From: Carnegiea gigantea
Lineage: Eukaryota; Streptophyta; Magnoliopsida; Caryophyllales; Cactaceae
DNA: 64,000 bases
Reading direction: 5' to 3'
Assembly: GCA_029747015.1 (NCBI GenBank)
Contig: JAKOGI010002819.1
Coordinates: forward strand, 1-64,000
A program made the position numbers and the translations under genes. The notes beneath the pieces are model-generated. The model saw only the letters and a list, made by a program, of their open reading frames with translations. It was not told the origin of the DNA and ran no database searches. Positions 11,465-20,207 of the stretch are shown here, one piece after another (position 1 is the first letter of the stretch; the number at the start of each line of letters is the position of its first letter).

Positions 11465-13034
11465 TGTTAGAATTGAGAGTACACTAACACAAGAGGGGGG
11501 TGAATTGTGTTGGTAGATTTTCGCAGTTTCTGGGAACAGGCTTGGGACTTATTTGGGCAGATTGTTTGTAACGTGCACAGAAGATGTAAAATAGCGAAAA
11601 TAATTGAAAAATAAGAACACAAGATTTTTACGTGGAAACACCTCGAGCCCAACCGAGGCGAAAACCACGACCTACCCCTATAGGATTTTCACACACTTCC
11701 ACTAAACGGGCTAAACACGTTACAAAGGTAACCTTCTCTGTTACAATTGCAACACACGTAACTGTCTACCCTTAGACTAGTTACACACCACGTCCTAGTC
11801 TCCCAGACTTGGACACACTCACGTAATCATCTCCCCAAGACGAATTACACACGTCCAAAGCCTCCCTAGGCTTGGACACACTCAACCCTCACTTTGATGA
11901 AAGAAGAGAATAAAAACACCTTACTTTTGTGCTTCTAATTAAGCGAATGTAAGGTACAATTTTTGCTCCTAGTATGCCAAGGAAGATGACTCAATTTTCA
12001 CACACACTTTGAAGGTTTTTCAGAAAATATGATTTGCAAGTTAAATCCCTAAAAAACCGTGTAAAAAGCTTTCTCAAAAATTTATGAAATCGTGTGCAAG
12101 CCGTGTATAAAACCGTGTGTGTGTGTTCAATGAGGAGGTGGAGAAGCTCCTTAAATAGTAGAGGGCAACAAGATCTTTTTGTGTGCTTGATCCACAAGTA
12201 TAAGATCTTTTTGCTCCTAAAAAGATTATGGAAAGTGACTAATATTTTCAGTTGCCAAATCCTGAAATTTCCTATCTTATATTCCAAAAATAAGAGTTTG
12301 ATTTATTTTGTAAAAGATTTCCTTTAAAAGCTAGACTCAAAATCTCCACAATATATTTTCAAAGCCAAAGATTAACTTATCCTGGGTTTAATGATAACAG
12401 AAAATTTATCTCAAATATTTTCAAAAACGTCAGCCCAAGATTTGGAAAAAACTGTGAAAAATCGTTTTGGCTTGAAAACAATCCGAACCCTCATCTCAGA
12501 ACTAATCTGAGACAGTGTTCTTAAAAATCATTCAAGGTAATATTAAATCTAGTTCTTCCAAGTGGCATATTAATAAGAATCTAAGAAAATAAAACCTATA
12601 ATAGACCAAGACTCTTGTTGAATCCACCGGATAGCATCTATAGGATCTTGACTTGTTACTTCAATGCTGTGGTGTTACTCAGAACTATTTCCTGAACTGT
12701 TCCTGGAGTTCTTCATGTCTTTGATGTGCGTTAAGTTCTTTTCCATTCAGCTGTTCTGAGAAACTGTTCTTAAGACCTATTGCTACGAACTGTTCCCTGG
12801 GCTGTTTCTAAAGTACTCCATGTCTTTGATGTGCTTTAAGTTCTTTGCCATTCAGCTGTTCTGAGGACCTGTTCTTAAGACCTATTCTCGACCATGGTTA
12901 ATCAAGCAATTTCAAAGTTTTTCAAACAGTATTTGGAACCTGTTCGATCAACACACTCAAGTGTATATTCCATTTGTGTTTGTTATCATCAAAACCTTAC
13001 GTTACATAATGATGGGGTCAACAATTTCCCAACA
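11465..13034 (-). repeat. Copia 3' LTR (left)
   Basis: This 1570-bp LTR, TGTTAG to CCAACA, is nearly identical to 20208-21777. On the minus strand it is the downstream LTR. A TATTTAAGG motif on the minus strand (12147-12155) is a likely TATA box. Confidence 0.95.
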
Positions 13035-13050
13035 ATTTCCCCCTTTTTGA
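13035..13050 (-). promoter_or_regulatory. Copia polypurine tract
   Basis: The plus strand ATTTCCCCCTTTTTGA directly follows the LTR end, so the minus strand carries AAAAAGGGGGAAAT against the LTR start. Similar pyrimidine tracts recur at about 13128-13142 and 13198-13209, each with nearby TGATGATG- or GACATCATC-like sequence. Confidence 0.85.
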
Positions 13051-13492
13051 TGATGACAAACCAAATGACCATATTGACATAAAAGGCAAAAGCAGGTTTC
13101 AAGATAAAACGTTTATGGTCAAGCCCATCTTCCCCCTTTTTGTTTTGAGAAGTCAACTGAAGCTAGGTCAAACTGAAATGATGCTGGTCATGCCCATCTT
13201 TCCCCTTTTGACATCATCAGAAAAGGGTGGTTAGGTCAAACAAGAGAAGCAGGGTGTTTGTAGTCACCACCTCTTGGGTAATGGAGGAAAGACAACCTGC
13301 GATACACTCAAGTATATGGTACAGTAATGATATTGGCTATCTGAGTCACGCATAAACAAATAGCAACAAGAAGACAAGCATGGCACAACCAAGATTAGCA
13401 TAAACCATTATCAGTCACAAAGCATAACCAAAGAGTTAGAAATAGCTGTTGTGAACAAGGTGGAGAATCAAGAGAGGCAGAATAGGGTAGGA
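13051..13492 (-). other. Copia 3' non-coding region with extra PPT-like tracts
   Basis: About 440 bp lie between the stop of the 644-codon frame and the PPT. No conserved frame is visible. The segment nearest the LTR contains two further copies of a C5/C4-T5 pyrimidine tract set in partly similar surroundings, which look like internal duplications of the PPT region. Confidence 0.6.
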
Positions 13493-15427
13493 TCAGGGTG
13501 GAAGAGAAGAGAGTTTAGCTGTGAGGACGGAGACAATGGACATCAGATCCTCATGGCGCTTGGCATTGAGAGCCTTCTCCTCGGCAAGGGCAGCTGTAAC
13601 CTCAGTGAGCTCGGTCTTCAACCGGTTTTGATCTAGAAGCAAGGCATCAACAGAAGGCTCACTGGAGGAAGCACCAGGAACAGGGGTGAAGGGTGTTTGA
13701 GGCCCCTGTTTGGAACCAGAAGGCTCACCCTTTGCAAGTTTAAACCCACAACTGATCAGGGTGCTGCTTCCTATCTCATCTGTTACTTGCACGCTTACCT
13801 TCTTCTGCAAAGAAGCCCTAAAGTGCTCAAAGACTGAAGTCAGAAGAAATCCATACCCCAGGTCATGTTCTCTGGCCGTGTTTGCAATGCGGGAGATATG
13901 ACTGATTATGATGGCTGTTAGGTTGATCTGCTCTCCCCGGTCCAGGAGATCGGTAAGGCATTGATCCATTGCATCTGCAAGGTTACGCCCTTGGCCCCGG
14001 GGGATGATGTTTTTGATGATAAACCAGAAGAGCAACCAGTGACAAGGTGTCATCTCCCCTTTCTTGATTGACCTGGGTGTTTTCAACCCTAGTTGTTGAC
14101 TCAACCTTTGAGTCAATTGGAGCAATCTTTCAGCTCCGAGTACTGTCTTGTTTTCCCTTACATACACCCCAAAGCCCTCAGCAGGAACTCCTAGAATTTC
14201 TCCTAATTTCTTAGCATTGAACCGTATCCCCTTCCCATTGACCATACTTGTCACCACTCCGTTGGTGACATTACAGTTGGCATAGAATTCAGCTAAATCA
14301 GGTACTGAACACCCTCTCTGGGTGTTTGCAAAGAGGTCGAGCCAACCTTGGGCAGTAAGCTTTTCCAGAAACATCTCCAGGCCCTGTTCCTGAAAGTAGG
14401 CAATTTTGACAATTTTGCCCCGTACTGTACTTCTTTGAAGAAAATGGGCAACTCGGTCTCCTGTGGGCATGGTAGTTTTGGCTTTCTTGGATTTCGGTTC
14501 ATCAGGTTTGGCTTTTGTGGGCACAGTCTGAGCTGAAGCCGCCTTTCTCTTTGATGAGGCTCGCTTGTAAGAAGGCTTCACTGATGAACCAGGGCCAGAC
14601 ACCTGTTTGGAAACAATTTCCTCAGGTTCTGATTCTTGAGGCACCTGTTCTGGGGCTTGTTCTGGAACAACTTTTCTCTTGGTTGGGGTGCTTTGGGTTG
14701 TGGTTGATGGAGACTGGGTAGATTCTTTAGTGGATTTGGTAGAGGCTTTTGCAGTAGAAGGTTCAGGTACTTGTTTAGGCTGGGAAGAACCAGAGAGTGA
14801 ACCAGAACTGCGGGTTCGAGGTCTACGAACAGGTGTGGGAACAGGTTTTGAAGTGGTGGTTTCAAACCGACGTCTAGGCCCCCACTCACCTGATTTAGTT
14901 TTCTGAAAGGGCTGTGGTTGGAGGACCTCTATGGTTAACTCAGACCCATCACTGTTAGTCTCCTCAAGGTCTTCCACTCGATCCAAATTTATGATGGGGT
15001 CATCCATTATGTCAAAGAAAACAGGGGCAGACCCTGTTCGGGTTTTCCTCAGTTTAGAAACAGGTTCATACCTAGTTCGTTCCATATCAGACTCAGCCAG
15101 ACCCTTGTTGGTTTCAAAGACACCCTTAAACCCAGTCGGTTTCACATTGGGGTCAAACAACTCCAAATCCCATCCAAACACCGGTGGAACATCGTCCAAT
15201 TTCAGCCCCACCATTCGCAAGTCCAGACATTTTAAAAATTCAAAAGTTTTAGAGTAAATCGGCAAAGGGGGTAGAGAATCAAGCCCCATACCTCTGATTT
15301 GTGCAGTCGCGGCCATCGCAGACAGGTGCAGAGCAATGGGTGTTAGTGGCGATGCCATGCGTGGGCGCTTCGGGACTAAGGCATGAGACATGGTGGTGTT
15401 GCGTTTGCTGCTGCCGGAATTCGCCAT
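13493..15427 (-). CDS. 644-aa protein of unknown function, env-position ORF of SIRE-like element
   Basis: This frame is uninterrupted from ATG to stop, in the same orientation as gag-pol and between pol and the 3' LTR. This is where SIRE-type elements carry their extra (env-like) ORF. Residues 1-170 are mixed, with an acidic stretch at 138-165. Residues 170-325 are low-complexity, rich in Pro, Ser, Thr and Lys, with basic clusters (KRK at 250, SSKRKAAS at 291, KSKKAK at 312) that could be nuclear-localisation signals. Residues 335-545 look globular and resemble the 'putative plant transposon protein' domain (FYANC, VNGKGIRFN, LGEILGVP and the hydrophobic HWLLFWFIIKNIIP at 463-476). Residues about 592-630 have heptad-like coiled-coil character. 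I see no N-terminal signal peptide and only one candidate membrane segment, so an envelope role is doubtful. Family assignment is from memory of motif style, not a search. It is notable that it is open while gag-pol is ruined. Confidence 0.8.
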   Translation of the reverse strand: MANSGSSKRNTTMSHALVPKRPRMASPLTPIALHLSAMAATAQIRGMGLDSLPPLPIYSKTFEFLKCLDLRMVGLKLDDVPPVFGWDLELFDPNVKPTGFKGVFETNKGLAESDMERTRYEPVSKLRKTRTGSAPVFFDIMDDPIINLDRVEDLEETNSDGSELTIEVLQPQPFQKTKSGEWGPRRRFETTTSKPVPTPVRRPRTRSSGSLSGSSQPKQVPEPSTAKASTKSTKESTQSPSTTTQSTPTKRKVVPEQAPEQVPQESEPEEIVSKQVSGPGSSVKPSYKRASSKRKAASAQTVPTKAKPDEPKSKKAKTTMPTGDRVAHFLQRSTVRGKIVKIAYFQEQGLEMFLEKLTAQGWLDLFANTQRGCSVPDLAEFYANCNVTNGVVTSMVNGKGIRFNAKKLGEILGVPAEGFGVYVRENKTVLGAERLLQLTQRLSQQLGLKTPRSIKKGEMTPCHWLLFWFIIKNIIPRGQGRNLADAMDQCLTDLLDRGEQINLTAIIISHISRIANTAREHDLGYGFLLTSVFEHFRASLQKKVSVQVTDEIGSSTLISCGFKLAKGEPSGSKQGPQTPFTPVPGASSSEPSVDALLLDQNRLKTELTEVTAALAEEKALNAKRHEDLMSIVSVLTAKLSSLPP

Positions 15428-15922
15428 TGATGTTGAAGAGGAGCTCGAGTTTTTGGAGATTTAGGGTTTAGGATTGAAAGAGAGAGAGAGAGAGCGAAAT
15501 TGAGAGGGTTCTGGGTGACTGGGGCATGACGTGAGCAAGCAGGAAGTTAAGGGGGTACTTGCTTCCAACCGAAAAAAGGAGTATTAAATCTCCCAGTCAC
15601 GCACGTCTCAACAAAAGTCAACAACTGAATTAACTACCTGATTTGCACAGAGTGACAAACAGTGGCCATACCTGTTCTTGGTGCTTGTTCCTGCAGTCAA
15701 TTGTTTGGCAACATGGGACGATAAGGGCAATATCATCAGACCTCAACGAGTGTCAACAAGCTGTATTCCACACATGTGCTAAATATAGGACCAAGTTTGA
15801 CTGCAATCAATAATTTCAACAAGCTTGACTTGAAAAGCCCTTTAACTAGACAAGCATTAGGGGTTAATTAAGCATTCTCAAGTCATTTTAATTGGACCCA
15901 GTTCCAATCTGTTCCTCTCAAA
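15428..15922 (-). promoter_or_regulatory. Spacer upstream of the 644-aa ORF with plant-type leader features
   Basis: Reading toward the ATG at 15427, the minus strand has a TTTAATA-like AT box (about 15581-15590), then a CT run (GA on plus, 15479-15494), then AAACCCTAA, a telo-box (15461-15469), then the start codon in ATGGCG context. CT tracts and telo-boxes are typical of leaders of expressed plant genes. The remainder to the pol stop at 15923 shows no frame. This suggests separate transcription of the ORF instead of readthrough from pol, but that is inference. Confidence 0.4.
15461..15469 (-). promoter_or_regulatory. Telo-box upstream of the 644-aa ORF
   Basis: TTAGGGTTT on plus is AAACCCTAA on minus, 34 bp before the start codon and next to a CT-rich tract. 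The motif is known from promoters and leaders of plant translation-machinery genes. A chance match in a 500-bp spacer is possible. Confidence 0.4.
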
Positions 15923-16310
15923 CTATTCTTTACTTAGTGCCTTGATGAAAATATTAGCAATTTGTTTATTAGTGGCACAGAAATTCATTGAAACCAAGCC
16001 TTTTTCAACGTTGTCTCTCAAAAAGTGATGACGAATGTCAATATGTTTAGTCCTTTTATGTTGATAGGGGTTTTTGGAAATATTAATTGCACTTGTATTA
16101 TCACAAAATATGCGAATGTGTCCCGTGTCAACAAAAAAATCTTTAAGTTGTTGCCTTATCCACAGTAGTTGAGCACAACAAGAAGCAGCTGCAACATATT
16201 TAGCTTCTGCTGTGCACATGGCAACTGAGTGTTGTTTCTTGGTTGCCCAAGATACCAAACAGGGTCCAAGGAAGTGAGCCATACCTGAGGTGCTCTTTCT
16301 ATCAACCAAG
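15923..16310 (-). pseudogene. Copia RNase H remnant
   Basis: From LVDRKSTSGMAHFLG onward the domain is open to its natural stop. It shows SWATKKQHSVAMCTAEAKYVA and CDNTSAINISKNP, then KHIDIRHHFLRD, the usual end of copia RNase H. The start of the domain went with the RT deletion, and the fused RT fragment lies in a different frame. Confidence 0.88.
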
Positions 16311-16660
16311 AAATACTTCCTCTTTAAGATATCCATTAAGGAATGCACTTTTGACATCCATCTGATATAATTTGATCTCCATGTGGGCTGCAAAAGCTAT
16401 CAAGATTCAAATGGCCTCAATCCTTGCAACAGGTGCAAAGCTTTCTTCATAATCAATGCTCTCTTCTTGCTTGCACCCTTGAACCACCAGCCGGGCCTTA
16501 TTTCTGGTGACTGTTCCGGAATCATCAAGCTTGTTTCAGAACACCCACTTGGTGCCAATGATTGATCTGTCTTCCGGCTGAGGTACAAGATGCCACACCT
16601 TGTTCCTTTCAAACTGATGAAGCTCCTCTTGCATTGCTGTAACCCAATCTGAATCTACAA
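16311..16660 (-). pseudogene. Copia reverse transcriptase, N-terminal fragment only
   Basis: Recognisable text starts at W-V-T-A-M-Q-E-E-L and passes [31 protein letters not shown] and QMDVKSAFLNG, the first catalytic-Asp block of copia RT. It is broken by TGA at 16536-16538 and 16407-16409. It stops at LKEEVF and is joined directly to RNase H. The YVDD box and the rest of the palm, thumb and connection are absent. From the usual spacing in the family I infer that about 0.9-1 kb is missing. Confidence 0.88.
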
Positions 16661-16839
16661 GAATTTTATGCTTCCATGGTCGTGCAGTAAGCGGATCCAC
16701 AGATACGCTTTCTACTCTTGCTTGGAAACTTGGGGGAACAGTTTCAGAAACTGTTTCGGAGCCTGTTCCTGAGCCTGATCTGAATCCTCTTCCCGAGCCT
16801 GTTCTGGAGCCTGTTTCTAGAGTGTTAGGCTGGTTTTGT

Positions 16840-17905
16840 TCCAAACTAGGTTCAGCAATACTTCCCCCTGTTTGGTTCAGACCTTGCCCATCTTCCAAGG
16901 AAACAGCTCCAGGCCCTGATTCCTCCTCGGGATACTTACCTTCTTCATGTGTGAGCAACGAATTTTTCTTAGTAAGGCCTAGTTCGAAATCATCATCCTG
17001 TGCATCAACCTCAACTAGAAAGTTAGTTTCATCAAAAAGCACATGCACACTCTCCTCAACACACAAGGTTCGCTTATTGAATACTTTGTAAGCCTTACTG
17101 TGTGAGGAGTACCCAAGAAGGATTGCCTCATCACTCCTTGGATCAAACTTCCCCAAGGCATCCTTCCCATTATTATGCACATAACATTTACAACCAAATA
17201 CTCTCAAGTGCATAATATTGGGTTTTCTACTCTTGAAAAGTTCATAAGGAGTTTTGTTAAGAATAGGTCTAATCATGCATCTATTGATAATGTAACATGA
17301 TGTGTTCAAAGCTTCTGCCCAAAGGTTTCTAGCAAGATCACTAGCAATAAGCATTGTTCTAGTCATGTCTTCTAGAGTTCGAATTTTTACGCTCTACCAC
17401 CCCGTTCTGCTGGGGTGTTCTTGGGGCTGAAAAATTATGATCAACACCATGCTCATTACAATAGTCAATAAAGCTCGAATTTTCAAATTCTTTACCATGA
17501 TCAGACCTTAGGCACACCAATGAGTGTCCTACTCTCTTTTTAGTCTTTTTAATGAATGCAAGAAATTTTTCAAAAGTTTCATCTTTAGAAGCCAAAAATA
17601 AGGTCCATGTGAAACGAGAGTAAACATCCACTATCACAAGCACATACCTCTTTCCACCTCGACTTGTGATCCTTATAGGACCACACAAATCTACATGTAG
17701 CATCTAAAGAGGTCGGGTAGTGCTAACACAGTTTTTCCGTTTAAAAGAAGTTTTGACTTGTTTACCCCTGGCACAAGCGTCACATACCTTGTCATCATTG
17801 AAATTGATGGAAGGTAGGCCGACTACTAGGTCTTTAGTGACAAGTTTATTCAAGAGTGAGGCTCGCATGACCTAGTCTCTTGTGCCAAAGTATGACATCA
17901 TTATT
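16840..17905 (-). pseudogene. Copia integrase remnant
   Basis: The HHCC zinc-binding part survives as WHKRLGHAS (about 17860-17890) and, after a frameshift, CDACARGKQ (about 17757-17789). The catalytic core frame 17703-17359 holds all three acidic residues: D in HVDLCGP, D in RSDHGKEF, and E in QNGVVERK, with 35 residues between the second D and E. A TAG precedes the core and a 1-bp insertion near 17383 breaks it just after the catalytic Glu. The C-terminal part resumes in the frame from 17366 (KTPYELF, LRVFGCKCYVHN). Confidence 0.88.
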
Positions 17906-18342
17906 TAAAGCACTTAAACAAGTCAAATTGTTTTGGGGAAGTGAGAGAATACTTACTTTATACACATTTTTGTATTGCTTCCTCCTCAACACAACATCTC
18001 CTGTGTGGATATTGACGACCAAGCATTGTTTTGAAGAAAACACTACTAGGTTATCTTTATCACACAGTTGGGACATGCTGAGTAGATTATGTTGTAATCC
18101 ATCCACCAGATATACATTGTCAATTGTATAGGGGAGTGACTCACCTATCTTACCTATACCGACAATTATCCCTGATTTGCCGTTTCCAAATGCCACACTC
18201 CCTCCATCAGAGGCTGTAAGTGAGAGGAGGTTTGATTTTTCACCAGTCATATGCCGTGAACAACGCTATCCACATACCACAATTGGTTGTTTGCTGAGTT
18301 GTTTGCTCGGTTGTTCCCCCTCACTTTAGCCTGCAAAACAAA
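17906..18342 (-). pseudogene. Copia aspartic protease remnant
   Basis: The frame from 18250 contains HMTG...LPYTIDNVYLVDGLQHNLLS, the region that follows the D-S-G catalytic motif in copia proteases. Upstream, W-Y-V-D-S is readable in another frame, and one base is missing at about 18264, which separates the catalytic Asp from the rest of the domain. It is followed by the GAG-pre-integrase segment. Confidence 0.8.
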
Positions 18343-20151
18343 TTAGGGGTTAGTTTTGGGAACCCAGATCCACTTGGGTCCCATTCTTTTTGAAGTGCAA
18401 ATCTCATCTTTTCTAACCCATATTTGTTTTACATGAATCAAGTTCTTTTCCATGGCATACCTTCTTATAGGACAAGTGTACTGATAATGCCCTATTTTAC
18501 CACAATGAAAACACACAATATTTTCTGGTAATCCTTCATATTTTCTATTAATAGGGTAATCAGTGCGCTTAGTTACAAAGCCTAATCCTCTTTTGCCCTG
18601 GTTACAGTGAGTGTTCAGCCAATTCAGTGCCTGTGAGGACCTGTTCCAGCGCTTGTTTGCAGCAAGGTCTGATTCTACTTGTTTTAACTTTTCAAGCAAT
18701 TTACTGTTCTCAACAAGTAGGGATTCTACCTTCTGTTTCAGTTCAAGAGACTCATTTTCAAGCTTAGTAAGGTCAGAAACAAAGGCTTCTTCTTTCATGC
18801 TTAAGGTCTCTTTGGATTTATTGAGGTCTTCATGCAAAACAATATTCTTCATATCAGTTTCAATTTTTTCACTTTTAAGGATTTTGTTTTCATGCTCTAA
18901 TTCTCTAATATCCCTTTTTAACTCAGAACATGCATCCTTTAACATGCAATTTTCAGAATTAATAGCATCATACTCATCCATCAAAGTAACTAATAACTCT
19001 TCAAGTTTTGCTTTATTTAGACCACGTACCTTATCCTTAAGTTGAGCTAAGCTGTCCAGAGGCTCATCATCTGAGTCAGAATCACTTCTAACCATAAGAG
19101 CTACAGCAGCATCTTCCTCTTCAGTCCCTTCCTCATCCTCGGTAGAATCACCCCAAGCCGCAAGCATTGCCTTTGAGAAGCGCTTAGTAGAACTGTTTTC
19201 AACCTGTTTCCTGCCCTGTTTCCTGGACTGTTCGGGCTCTTGTTCCTCTTTCAGCAAAGGGAAGTTTTTCACAATGTGATCAAGCTTACCACATTTGAAA
19301 CATCCAGTGAACTGTTCCCGGTCATTGTTTCTGGGCTTGCTGAGGTTCTTCTTTTTGTTGTTCTCTTTGACCTTTTTGAAGAACTTCTTGAATCTTCGGG
19401 TGATCATGGCTAGTTCTTCTTCATCAAGGTCCGAACCATCCTCTTCCAAAGCCTTTAGAGCAAGGCCTCGGTCTCTCTTGGTCTCCTCTTTCAGTTGAGA
19501 GCTTCTTCTAAGCTCATAAGTTTGGAGATTACCAATAAGCTCGTCCAAGGTGATTTTATTCATATCCTTGGCTTCTTGGATGGCCGTGACTTTGGTCTCC
19601 CATGACTGTAGCAAAAATCTTAGGATTTTCCTCACCAACTCCTCGGTGGCGAAGGACTTTCCTAATGATTTTAGCTCATTAGTGACATGGGTGAAACGGG
19701 TGTACATCTCCATCATCGTTTCTTTGTCACCCATCTCAAACAGTTCATATTTTCTCATAAGAAGCTCAATTCTCGATTGTTTTACCTGATTTGTACCTTC
19801 GTGAGCTACTTACAAGGCATCCCAGATTTCTTTGGCTGACTCGCATTCGAAAATGCGAGTATACTCATCAGGACCAAGACTAAGGTACAAGAGCTTTTTG
19901 GCCTTTGCATTCTTTTCCATCATCTTGAAATCTTCGGTATTGAACTCTTGAGGCTCCTTGGGAATTGTCTTTCCATCTTCGACTGTCTTTTTCGGGATGA
20001 GTGGTCCATTCTTGATAATCATCCATAACTCATAATCATCAGCTTGAACATAGTTCTCCATGCGGTTCTTCCACCAACTATAATGTTGACCATTAAAGTA
20101 TGGTGGTCGAGTTATGGATTGCCCCTCAAGCATGGCATGTGGTGTACTCAT
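18343..20151 (-). pseudogene. Copia gag remnant
   Basis: This region spans the first 113 codons (20151-19810), a nonsense codon, then an open 471-codon stretch in the same frame from 19758. The N-terminal part has the copia gag pattern (PYFNGQHYSWWKNRM; later LDELIGNLQTYE). Two zinc knuckles are visible. The first, CFKCGKLDHIVKNF, has lost its last cysteine; the second, CFHCGKIGHYQYTC, is complete. Between them lies an acidic region and a long coiled coil (about 120 residues rich in Glu, Lys and Leu), characteristic of SIRE-type gag proteins that assemble virus-like particles. Confidence 0.88.
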
Positions 20152-20193
20152 GTTTAGGATCTCTCAAGATGTTAATCTTTTAGATGAGAACCT

Positions 20194-20205
20194 GCTCTCA
20201 TACCA
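20194..20205 (-). promoter_or_regulatory. Copia primer-binding site
   Basis: GCTCTCATACCA on plus gives TGGTATGAGAGC on minus, one base from the canonical initiator-methionine tRNA complement. Two bases separate it from the 5' LTR. Confidence 0.85.
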
Positions 20206-20207
20206 CT

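Larger units (their letters stand above)
15923..20151 (-). pseudogene. Copia gag-pol polyprotein, inactivated
   Basis: The polyprotein would start at the ATG at 20151, 43 bp after the PBS. Damage in order: in-frame TAA at 19810-19812; stop at 18343-18345; a 1-bp deletion near 18264 inside the protease active-site motif; a frameshift near 17863; in-frame TAG at 17704-17706; a 1-bp insertion near 17383; TGA codons at 16536-16538 and 16407-16409; and a large out-of-frame deletion at about 16310/16311. Several stops look like C-to-T changes at CGA or CAG/CAA codons, as expected of methylated, decaying copies. The element cannot encode active machinery. Confidence 0.92.

Noticed and set aside
14578..14889. 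Other frames of 60-108 codons overlapping 13493-15427 on both strands
   Set aside because: They are shadows of the 644-codon frame caused by its low-complexity Pro/Ser/Thr/Lys section.
18611..19045. 144-codon plus-strand ORF rich in Ser and Phe
   Set aside because: It is the antisense shadow of the gag coiled-coil region (Glu/Lys/Leu codons reversed).
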